Below, in pieces: positions 21,875 through 31,510 of a stretch of DNA of 64,000 nt. Position 1 is the first letter of the stretch, and each line of letters starts with the position of its first letter. Below the pieces are notes generated by a model, which did no database searches, was not told where the DNA came from, and saw only the letters and a list, made by a program, of their open reading frames with translations. The DNA is from Chara braunii. Lineage: Eukaryota > Streptophyta > Charophyceae > Charales > Characeae. The position numbers were made by a program, and so were the translations under genes. The stretch is from assembly GCA_003427395.1 (NCBI GenBank), contig BFEA01000022.1:2142605-2206604 (forward strand), read 5' to 3'.

Positions 21875-23118
21875 GTCACCCAAGGTCGAGGTTAAAGCAC
21901 CGGTTTCCTTATGTAAAAGAAATCAACTCACAGGCCAGGGTATACTCAATCCCTATATGTACTTTTTAACAATCTGCCCCAGTACCTACAGAGCTACCCT
22001 CCACTTCAAATAGAAGTGGGGCAGCTTAGATATATGTAGAGTATTGGGGTTCAGCCCACCTAGTGGCCTGAACCCGTACTTAAGTCTGTGCCCGTGTGCA
22101 CGCATGCCGGTCTGCATGCCGGCCGGCTCAAGTGTGTGCATGACCCGCAAGGGTACCTATTTGACCGAAAGGCCCGAAGGGCGGGTACTTACCTATAGCC
22201 ACGTTATTAAGGGTTGTTGCGGGAAAATACTCAAGCGGCGGGTAGGTTGGCGCCGCTTTAAGTAGATGTGTCGGGTACTTGAGGCCGGCAGAAGAAGACA
22301 AAAGTTGGCATCTTTAAGAGGTCCAGTACTTGGTAGGTAGGCGGGTACCAGTCCAAATAACCTGAGTCCAGACCCTGTGCGGATGATATTAGAGCTTGCA
22401 ACGGTGTCTCCCTCAAAGGGACGGCGACACCGGTTGCTTGGGTGATCGCGTGGACACGAAGTCGCTACTCGAGAGGCGACTTCCTTTTCACATACGGGAC
22501 GCGGAGCTGGAGCCTCAACCCTACTCACATCATATGAGTAAGGATATAGGTACCAACTGCCGTAACCTATTACGGTAGGCAGCGTATTTCTCTTGGCTAC
22601 CCTGGCTGCACAGCCAGGGGTTGTATTAATTTTTCAGTCGTCTTTAGATTTTACGGCGGCGTGACCTGCCGACTTTCTTATACCGGACGGTCTGATGCCC
22701 TATCGCTTGTTCTACTTCATATTTGCCTTACCGTCTGATCCTTTAACGGTTTTAGATTGTGGTCGCCGCATCCCGTGCGACCTTTCTTGTTTTTCTTCCA
22801 ACCCTCTGGCCCTTGTGGTCAGAGACTTTTAATTTTTACTAACCCCTTCTCCAGTCTTTGCCCGGGTTAAAGTGACGCGTGCGGTCATTCAAATGTTTAA
22901 TCCACTAATTTTTACCGTCTCTGCGTTCGCCATGACAAGGCAGGCGAGCATTCGGAAAAAAAATTAACCACTGACTCTAGTTCGTGCGCGTCGTGTTTCG
23001 GCGCTTGCGTTGATAAAACTTTCTCGATCATAGTAGTTGAGGGATTTGCCTCATTTCCCGTTTTTAGCCGTCTTCAGTCTGTCTGTTGGCGCCGACATCG
23101 TGTCGACTACAAAATCAT

Positions 23119-23153
23119 GAGCAGATACCCTTGTAAGGGTATCAGCTCCGACA
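23119..23153 (-). promoter_or_regulatory. Terminal hairpin of LTR-B copy 2
   Basis: Stem GAGC-A-GATACCCTT, loop GT, then AAGGGTATC-A-GCTC, ending CCGACA (TGTCGG on the minus strand) at 23153. It occupies the same position as the terminal hairpin of LTR-L. Confidence 0.75.
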
Positions 23154-23456
23154 ACGCTCAGTGGTACCAGTTAAGGTCTCAACCTCATGGTACACGATTG
23201 TCACATGAACCTCCGCTGTGACATTGTCCCTCCTGCACCTTAGCTTTGCACATTCCTTGGCTTCCGTGACCGCTGCCTGCAACTTCAAATTCCTTCTCAT
23301 CTCTTCCTCTCTCGCTCCCTCCACATTAATCTTTAGCTTTGCCTCACTTCCCCCGTCATAGTTGACCATGGCGGTAATCCAGGGCCCCTCCCCGGACATC
23401 AGGGACCAACGAGTTATGAGATTCCAGCAGTCCAGCCTATAGTCGTGCAAAGCCAT
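23154..23456 (-). pseudogene. Unknown protein, N-terminal coding fragment cut by LTR-B
   Basis: A minus-strand frame starts at ATG 23456 (context AGCTATGGC, good plant-like G at +4) with MALHDYRLDCWNL. About 100 residues on, directly after a segment ending ETLTGTTER, it meets the TGTCGG start of LTR-B at 23153. The middle is charged and helix-prone (AKLKINVEGAREEEMRR, then LQAAVTEAKECAKLR). I do not recognise the family. A TATA box lies about 185 bp upstream. The downstream coding part was not found, so the gene is broken here or its remainder lies below the LTR and is undetected. Confidence 0.45.
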
Positions 23457-23636
23457 AGCTGTGCACTTCCGGAACGGTCGCTTGCTTCTCGGAATAGCTC
23501 GAGTCTGGCCATAGGCATACGAGCGCGCATACCACCTATCACTGGCTCACCTCACTGTCCTCAGACCTCCTGTGTTAGCACAACGAAGCTGCCCGTGCGC
23601 AGCCGCTGGCCAATAGCAAATGACACGTCTCCCTCT

Positions 23637-23646
23637 CCTTTATAGG
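23637..23646 (-). promoter_or_regulatory. Candidate TATA box for the 23456 minus-strand ORF
   Basis: CCTATAAAGG on the minus strand, about 185 bp upstream of the ATG at 23456, in an otherwise GC-balanced stretch. A CCAAT-like word (GCTATTGGC on the minus strand) lies about 30 bp downstream, an unusual order. Confidence 0.4.
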
Positions 23647-23687
23647 CTTACTATGAGCCTTTGTCCCCGCAATCTAAACGAGGGACA

Positions 23688-25038
23688 CTAGCGACATTTT
23701 GAATTTTTGTTTATCAGCAATTGAGATTTTGAGGAATAAACAAAATTAAGAGAGGGAAAAAAAATCAAACCCCAACGGTTATTCGAACAGGTGTCACCCC
23801 AGTGACTAACCAGAGTCTGAGGGAATGCTTCCACCTCAGTGCTAGTCCCCTTCTCCCCTTGATTGGAGGAGGGATCACCGATTCCTTCATGGTCATCACG
23901 TACCACCGCTTTCTTAACACCTTCGCCATTTTGTTTCCCAAACCGCGTGTACGCCCGTATTTTTGCAAGTTCGTCAGCAGTAATTCCAACTGACTTGTAT
24001 TTTACGCCTTCCTGTCTGCACAAATTTTCCAGGTCTTGCTTCTTCAAAGCTCGCAGCCTCTTTCTCTCAATTTGTTGGAAGCTCATTCTATCGTTCACAC
24101 CAACCCCTGATGCTTCCTCCCCTTCTCCCCATTTCGGCGTCATCTTGGGCCTCCCCCTTGTGACGGTTCTTGGTGTACCGCTTCCCTTGGCAACTGCATC
24201 CAGACGGGCCTTCAAGCTCGTACCTCCCAAGGGGTCCTCCACTATCATCGTCGACAATTTTTCGACTTGCTCCTGCAGCTTTGCAACTTCCATTTCCGCA
24301 GCCAACTTTTTTGCCACACGCTCCAACCGCTTTTTCTCTTCATCGGCTTTCCTCTGTTTTAATACCTCCACCTCCCTCGACATACACTGTTCCATATCCT
24401 TCATCTTTCTCAATTTTTCACGTGGCTCTCCCAATGATTCCGCTATGCGCAACATTGACCGAATATGACTTTCAACCTCGGGTGTCTTCATGCTTATACT
24501 CCCCCTCTTATTTCCCGGCCTTAAGGCCTCATTCATCCAAACTTGTGTTTCCTCCAGCGACTGCTCCTTCTCCTTCCTCAGCAACCCAACTTGAGTCGTC
24601 AATCCTTCCTATATTTCCTTCTCTTTGTCTCTACCTTCTCACAGTTGCTGTGTTTCCTTCATTAGCGTACTCATCCCATTTTCGAACGGGTCCCGTGACA
24701 TATTAACCTTCCGTCGCAGCTCCTCGTTTTTTCTGCAGTAGCCTGTTCACCATGTTCTCATTACTCGAATTCTCTTGTCCCAACCTCTGTCGATATTCTT
24801 CATTCTCCCTTCTTAGTCTCAATAATTCATCATTCTGTTTATTCACCCCACTATTTTTGCCAACCGCTGTAACCAAAGTCTTACCTGCTGCTATCAACAC
24901 CCCTCCATATAGGGTCACCAACCTGCTCTCCAATCTTTCCCCAACTCTCGCTTCAAATTTTTCCCTTACCTTTTGTTGTTTCTTTCGTTTCCTCTCGTTT
25001 TCTTCGTCCTCCTTCTCCTTCGCTTCCTTAGCCTCCGG
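23688..25038 (-). pseudogene. Coiled-coil protein with SAP-like C-terminal motif, 5'-truncated
   Basis: On the minus strand, coding sequence runs straight out of LTR-G at 25038 (PEAKEAKEKEDEENERKRK) through an LxxLRxENEEYRQRLG coiled coil. It is interrupted by a frameshift near 24710 and two in-frame stops (about 24620-24665), then continues as a 304-codon frame from 24602 to 23688. That frame holds a long heptad-like helix (KRLERVAKKLAAEMEVAKLQ) and a basic segment MSFQQIERKRLRALKKQDLE followed by NLCRQEGVKY, which resembles a SAP/Rho-N-type helix pair. Function unknown. The 5' end was removed by the LTR-G insertion. The family resembles repetitive proteins I associate with charophyte genomes, but I could not search for it. 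Confidence 0.55.
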
Positions 25039-25610
25039 TGTCGGGACTGGTGGATCCCGAATAACTTCCCATCACTCGAGAGACTGAATATAGACAAATT
25101 GTGCACAGCAGAGAAATCTGGAGTAGAGAGGAAAGAGAGAGAAAAGACAAAGGATTAGGCCGCAGGAGGGAGTGATGCCCTGGGGTGAGAACTACAGGAG
25201 GAGAGAACCAGCGACGACAAGCGAGTAAGCGCAAGAACAGGGGCACATAGAACATAGCATGAGGCCCGGAGGGCCTTTAGAATTTAACAAGACGAAGGCC
25301 AAAGGGCCCTTGAACCAGCAAACACGTCACGGTAGCGACAAAAAAATGAGGTAGTCGAGAAACGGACGACCCCGGAGGCCGTAAAAAGCTAGAGAATAAG
25401 GGTCCAACATGAGGGTCACCTACGACACCTACGGGAACCTTGAGTTGAAGGTCTGCGACCGAGGGGACCAGCGCGCACGAGACACAAGAAAGACAAGGGA
25501 GAGGGGTCGTGGTGGGGCGGAAAACGCCCAAGGAACGTGGGACACCTTGGGGAAAGGCACCCGGGGCCACGCGGGACTAAGTAAAAATAATGACATTTGG
25601 GACAAAATGT

Positions 25611-25737
25611 GTCGGGGACCACCGGCGGGACTAAGTGTCGGGGACCACCGACGAGACTAAGTGTCGGGAACCACCGGCGGGACTAAGTGTCGGGGACCAC
25701 CGGCGGCGGGACTAAGTGTCGGGGACCATCGACGGAA
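25611..25737 (+). repeat. 28-bp tandem in LTR-G1 (about 4.5 copies)
   Basis: Unit GTGTCGGGGACCACCGGCGG plus GACTAA. LTR-G2 has about one unit fewer (45687-45780), so copy number changed after the LTRs were copied. Confidence 0.85.
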
Positions 25738-26099
25738 AATTGGCGGGGACATATGAAGGTCTCAAGAGGAATCAGCGGCATCACATGTGGGGAAAATAAT
25801 TAAGACAAGGTGTATCGTCAAGATCAAGATCTTGACGACCGAAAATATTAGCACCGCTAGTGCAAGCACTAGCGGTAGCAAGCGGGAAGGCCAAAAGGAA
25901 AAAAAAAGCAAAGAAATATGGAGTGGGAGGCATGGGAGCAATCCGAAAAATCTTGGATCAGCCTCCCTCAAGAAAATGGAGTCAAAAGAGACCCCATGCA
26001 AAAAATGGGCCTCCAAGAGAAAATCGGAGTAAGAGGGGTCTCTATGGGAGAGAGATAGAAGTAAGAGGAAGCTGACATGGGCATGAGAAGGCCATTATT

Positions 26100-26123
26100 G
26101 CAGTCCGAGATATAACGGACTGC
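26100..26123. promoter_or_regulatory. Hairpin GCAGTCCG/CGGACTGC in LTR-G1
   Basis: A perfect 8-bp stem with an 8-base loop AGATATAA. LTR-G2 has the same element at about 46146-46169 with one stem mismatch. Related hairpins follow at 26651-26680, 26761-26784 and 26816-26845. Confidence 0.7.
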
Positions 26124-26353
26124 ACCTTGGGCATAGGAAGGGCCAAAACTAAAAGGAAGGGGCTAGCAAATGGCCTTATTGGTTACTTGACACTTGGCAT
26201 GCTAGAAAAAAGAAAGAAAAGAAAAGAAAATGTGGGAGAATGAGACAAAAAGAGTGAGAGGGAGTGAGTGAGTTGGCCGTCAGTAGGGACTGCCACAAGT
26301 AGGGACAGGCAAGTCTCTACTGTCCAATAAAGGAGGGAAAAAAAAAAAAAAAA

Positions 26354-26503
26354 NNNNNNNNNNNNNNNNNNNNNNNNNNNNNNNNNNNNNNNNNNNNNNN
26401 NNNNNNNNNNNNNNNNNNNNNNNNNNNNNNNNNNNNNNNNNNNNNNNNNNNNNNNNNNNNNNNNNNNNNNNNNNNNNNNNNNNNNNNNNNNNNNNNNNNN
26501 NNN
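26354..26503. other. Assembly gap (150 N) in LTR-G1
   Basis: Follows a poly-A run. In LTR-G2 the same place (46381-46430) is a short AAAAG-rich tract with no gap, so the gap length is probably nominal. Confidence 0.95.
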
Positions 26504-28205
26504 CATCCGTGACCAAATTCATTTTGGAATATGGCGGTTGCAATGGACTTAGATTTTTCTTGATTTTTGCAGAGAAAATCAAACAAAACCAATGCCTCAT
26601 GCAACCGAAATAAAACGGATTACATGGGGAAGGAGAAACACGTGTTTTAGATGCATCCGGAGTCAAAATTGAGTCCAGATGCACTTGGGAATTGACCGTT
26701 TCTTTTCTTTCAAGAAAGCGTTAGTTGTGGGGCATTGGAGTTAGGGAATTGACCCCTATTGCAGTCGGAGTTGCAACGGACTGCATGGGGAAGGGAAAAC
26801 ACATGCTTTAGCTTCATTCGGAGCCAATATTGAGCCCGAATGCACTTAGAAATCAAACGCTTCATTTTCTTTTAGCATGGGGCAAGTTCAGGGGTTGTGG
26901 GACTAGAAAAATGACCATGAATGCCGTCCGAGAAATAAAAGACTGCATGAGGATGCCTAGGCTAAGGAAAAATGAGCCACGACAAACCCAAAAAGAGTAG
27001 AAAGAAGTGATTTCGACATGGGGCAAGTGAAGACGGTAAACAGTGACATCTCACAACCTAAAAAAATCTACGCACGTGTAGCACCGAAGGGAGAAATGTT
27101 GGGGTTACCAACGGTAAGGGGGTCCAAAAATAAAAATGGGACACCATCCGGGATGTTGTCGGGGACTAAGTGGACCCAAATAATAAAAGTCAAAAAACGG
27201 AACACGCGCCGGCGGGACAAGAAAATGGAACTGGTATGGAGGAAAGTGGCGGGGACTTGAGATGTCCCAAGGGAACCATGGGCTAATACAATAAATAATT
27301 GTCCAAGCAAAGGACACCGTCGAGATCGAGGATCTATACGGTGGAAAGTATTAGCACCACTAGTGGGGGCAAATGGGAGAGTCATGAGAGAAAAGAGAAT
27401 GAAATAATGGTGTTGGGAGGTCTGCCCAGCAGTACGAGATTTCTCGGACTAACTAGGCATGAGAAAATAGAGTCTCAAGAGACTCAACATGAGAAAAAGG
27501 TTGTCCTTAGAAAATCGGAGCAAATGGGGCTCAAAATTGGACAAACGGAGACAAAATGAAGTCCCCTAGGAGCATGGGGGTGCTATGGTTGAAATCCGAG
27601 ATATAACAGCCAAGTACCAGCCATGAATCTGACCATGAATGAGGCCCCAAGGCCTAGAAAGAGGATGCACAGCAGTTTGACACTTGTCACAACTGAAATA
27701 AAAGAAAAATAAGAAAAAATGAGAAAAAATTGATGGAGAATGAGAAAAAAAGGGAGAAAAGAGTGGAGGAGAATGTGCCGGCCTATTGGGACCTGCACAG
27801 TAGGGACTGGAAAGTCCCAACTGTAACCTCATCCCTCCTAGAATGAGGGAGGGCAATCCGGATTGCAGAGATATGGCCCTTGGGGCCACATCTCCATAAT
27901 ATCTGAATGAAAAGAAGAAACTGAGAGAAAATGAAAAAGAAAAATGACCGGTTTCTTTTTGGACCATGAATCTGAGATCAGATCTCATGGTGGGGAGAAA
28001 CTAGCCGTTTTTTGTGGGCCAGCTCAAAACGGCTTACTCCGGGATGAGGTGGCAGCCCAAAATGGAAAGAAACAAAAGAGGGAAAGAGACAAAATTGTGC
28101 ATTTGGCCGAAAAAAAGAGCCAGATGCACCAAAAATTGAAAAATTGGACTTATGGGCTCGAATTCGAAGCAAGGGCTACTTGGGGGTAGCACAGAATATT
28201 GATGG

Positions 28206-28228
28206 CCTTGGATCTCAGCCAGATCCAA
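28206..28228. promoter_or_regulatory. Hairpin CTTGGATCT/AGATCCAAG in LTR-G1
   Basis: A perfect 9-bp stem with a five-base loop. LTR-G2 keeps the stem, and the loop differs by one base (CAGCC against CAACC). Confidence 0.75.
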
Positions 28229-28571
28229 GACTGAAAATGCACCGGTGCATAGAAAAATATATTGGCCTACCCAAAATGGGGTAGAAACTGAAAAAATCGA
28301 GAAAAAGGTCCACTAGGTTTTTTTCTCTCAAGTAAAGTAGCCCCTTGGGCATTAGGACCCAAAGGGGCAATATTTTTGAAGTGAAAAAAAGGCCGAAGGA
28401 GGCCAAGAGGCAATCCGAATTGGTACCAACCACTCGGACTGCATGTATTTGGCCAAAATGAGACCCGGATACCTCCGGAAGGGCCTAGAGGGGGAATTTT
28501 GCCTTGCGGGTACCTCGGTTCACCTCAAGGCACATGGGGTGACCCATGGGCTGGCCGGACTGCTGGTTTCA

Positions 28572-28600
28572 GCCTACATAAGCTGGAATTCAGTCCGCCA
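28572..28600 (+). promoter_or_regulatory. Weak TATA-like box and candidate transcription start in LTR-G1
   Basis: CCTACATAAGCTGG lies upstream of an exon-like purine-rich stretch with donors CCAG|GTGAGT (28638) and CGAG|GTGAGT (29009). All three are conserved in LTR-G2 (about 48490, 48554, 48925). Inference only. Confidence 0.3.
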
Positions 28601-29040
28601 TATTCACAATTGCATGAGGAGTGTCCATGCTGCCCAGGTGAGTTCATAAAAACACTCTTTCACATGGAGAGAGGAGAGGGGAACCCATGCCAGTGTCAGA
28701 GCTTAGAGGAGACTATGAGCTAGGGAGAAGAGCTCTAGAGACTAGTGGTAGTGAGGGTGGCACTGGGGAGGTGATCCGTCATAGCCCCCAGGGTGTGAGG
28801 AGGAGAAGAGGTTAGATGGAGTCCCATTAGCCCTCCTAGAGGGGAGGACTCCATAGCCATGGTGATAGGAGTTTGTGGCAACTTGGGAGAAGATAGGAGA
28901 GGAAGGAGAGAGGCTTGAAGAAGAAGGGAGCCATAACCAAGAAGGTGTTTGAGCAAGAAGGAAGAAGTCTCCTCAAGATCGAGACCCCATCTCCAAAGCA
29001 CCAACGAGGTGAGTGGAAGGAAGAAGAGTTTTCTTGTCCC

Positions 29041-29330
29041 TCTTCTTCTTCTTTTTCTTTTTCTTTTTCTTTTTCTTCTTTTTCTTCTTCTCTCTCCCTC
29101 CTCTTCTTCCTCTTCTTCTTCTTCTTCCCCTCTTCTTCCTCTTCTCCTTTTTCCCCTCTTCTTCCTCTTCTTCTCCTTCTTCCTCTCCTTCTTCCTCCTC
29201 TTCTTCATTCTTCTTCCTCTTCTTCTCCTTCTTCATCTTCTTCATCTTCTTCTTTTTCTCCTCCTTCTTCTCTTATCTTCCTTCCTCTTCTTCTTCTCCT
29301 CATCTCCTTCCCCTGCTTCGTCTTCATCAC
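29041..29330. repeat. CTT-rich polypyrimidine tract in LTR-G1
   Basis: About 290 bp of CTT/CCTTT immediately after the second GTGAGT. The poly-Phe/Ser/Leu and poly-Lys/Glu ORFs over it are artefacts. Confidence 0.9.
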
Positions 29331-29372
29331 CTCCTTCTTTTTTTCCCTCCTCTTATTTCCTTTGATCTACTC

Positions 29373-31110
29373 TGCATCTTGCTTTTCACTCTCATGCTAG
29401 TAGGAAATGCTCTGATTCTTCTATGGATGATCTCTTACTCAATACTTGTGATTTAGTCTAGTGTAACTATTGCTTTTCACTCACAAGCTAGTAAGAGATG
29501 CTCCGATTCTTCCATGGATGATCTCTTGCTCAAATCTTGTGATTGGTCTAGTGTAGATCTTGCTTTTCACTCATATGCTAGTAGGAGTACTCCGATTCTT
29601 CCATGAATGATCTCTTGCTCAATACATGTGATTTAGTCCTAGTGTAACTCTTGCTTTTCACTCACATGCTAGTACGAGATGCTAAGATTCTTCTATGGAT
29701 GATCTCTAGCTCAAATCTTGTGATTTGGTCTTAGTGTAGATCTTCCTTTTCACTCATATGCTAGTAGGTGATGCTCGATTCTTTTATGGATGATCTCATG
29801 CTCAATACTTGTGATTTAGTCTTAGTGTAACTCTTGCTTTTCACTCACACGCTAGCAGGAGATGCTCCGATTCTTCCATGGATGATCTCTTGCTCAAATC
29901 TTGTGATTTGATCTAGTGTAGATCTTGCTTTTCACTCATATGCTAGTAGGAGATTCTCCGATTCTTCTATGGATGATCTTTTGCTCAATACTTATGATTT
30001 GGTCTACTTATAGTGTTGCTCTTCACTCTCATGCTAGTAGGAGATGCTCGGATTCTTCCATGGATGATCTCATGCTCAATACTTGTAATTTGGTCTACTT
30101 CAAGTCTTGCTTTTGACTCACACACTAGTAGGAGATGCTCTGATTCTTCTATGGATGATCTCATGGTCAGTACTTGTGATTTGGTCTACTTCAATTCTTG
30201 CTCTTCACTCTCAAGCAAGTAGGAGATGCTCCGATTCTTCCATGGATGATCTCATGCTCAATACTTATGATTTGATCTACTTCAAGTTTTGCTTTCCACT
30301 CACACACTAGTAGGAGATGCTCTGATTCTTCTATGAATGATGTCATGCTCAATACTTGTGATTTGGTATATTTCAAGTCTTGCTCTTCACTCTCATGCTA
30401 ACAAGAGATGCTCCGATTCTTCCATGGATGATCTCATGCTCAATACTTGTGATTTGGTCTACTTCAAGTCTTGCTCTTCCCTCTCATGCTTGTAGGAGAA
30501 GCTCCGATTCTTCCATGGATGATCTCATGCTCAACTCTTGTGATATAGCCTAGTATAACTCTTGTTTTTCAGTCACATGCTAGTAGGGGATGCTCCGATT
30601 CTTTCATGGATGACCCTTTGCTAAAATCTTATGAAACAGCCTAGTGTAACTCTTGCTTTTCACTCATATGCTAGTAGGTGATGCTTCGATTCTTCCATGG
30701 ATGATCTCTTGCTCAATACTTGTGGTTTGGCCTAGTGTAAATCTTGCTTTTCACTCACAGGCTAGTAGGTGATGCTCCGATTCTTTCATAGGTGATCTCA
30801 TGCGCAATACTTGTGATTTGGCCTAGTGTAGATCTTACTTTTTACTAACATGCTTGTAGGAGATGCTCTGATTCTTCCATGGATGATCTCTTGCTCAAAT
30901 CTTGTGATATAGTCTAGTGTAGCTCTTGCTTTTCACTCACATGCTAAGAGGGGATGCTCCGATTTTTTCATGGATGATCTCATGCTCAATACTTCTGATT
31001 TGGCATAGTGTAGATCTTGCTTTTCACTCACATGTTAGTAGGAGATGCTCTGATTCTTCCATGAATGGTTTTGTGCTCAAGAATTGTGTTTTGGAACTAG
31101 TCTAGGTTGT
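29373..31110 (+). repeat. Satellite G-sat1, ~91-bp monomers, about 19 copies (LTR-G1)
   Basis: The monomer contains CTTGCTTTTCACTCACATGC, TAGTAGGAGATGCTCCGATT and CTTCCATGGATGATCTC. The spacing of CTCCGATTC is 89-92 bp. Two or three monomer variants (TCTAGTGTAA and TCTACTTCAAG types) alternate in blocks. Confidence 0.9.
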
Positions 31111-31510
31111 GCTTACCACTCACATGGTAGATGATGACATTCCATTTCAAACTTGGTTGCATTCATGAACCACGATCATGTGTTTGAGCAAGTCTCACTC
31201 ACATGCATGACTCAGCTCTCATAATATGACATTCCGTTTCAAACTTGGTTGCGTTCGTGAGTCATGAGCATGTGTTTGAGCAAGTCTCACTAATATACAT
31301 CGCTCAACGCTCACATGATGACATTCGTGTTCGAACTTTGTTGCATTCGTGAGCCATGAACATGTGTTTGAGCAGGTCTCGCTCACATACATGGCTCAAC
31401 TCTCACATGATGACATTCTGTTTCATGCTTGGATGAACTCATGAGTCATGAACATGTGTTTGAGCAAGTCTCACTCACATGCGTGGCTCAACTCTCACAT
31501 TGATGACATA
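31110..31510 (+). repeat. Satellite G-sat2, ~89-bp monomers, about 4.5 copies (LTR-G1)
   Basis: Monomer marked by TGACATTCCGTTTCAAACTTGG, GAGCATGTGTTTGAGCAAGT and CTCACTCACATGCATGGCTC. Unrelated in sequence to the arrays on either side. Confidence 0.85.

Larger units (their letters stand above)
18120..23153 (-). mobile_element. LTR-B copy 2
   Basis: Read on the minus strand it begins at 23153 with TGTCGGAGC, immediately inside minus-strand coding sequence, and shares block order with 1-3675. The terminal hairpin has stems GAGC/GCTC and GATACCCTT/AAGGGTATC (23119-23148). No internal coding region, PBS or PPT is visible. The lower boundary is approximate. If this is a single LTR it is about 5 kb, comparable to LTR-L. 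Confidence 0.6.

Noticed and set aside
23765-24706. Plus-strand ORFs opposite the coiled-coil pseudogene
   Set aside because: Shadow frames; the minus frame has the heptad and SAP-like patterns.
26183-26684. ORFs spanning the N gap
   Set aside because: Undetermined bases translated as X; no real coding information.
29013-29456. Long Ser/Phe/Leu ORFs
   Set aside because: Artefacts of the CTT tract in LTR-G1; the same applies at 48865-49371 and 21115-21651.
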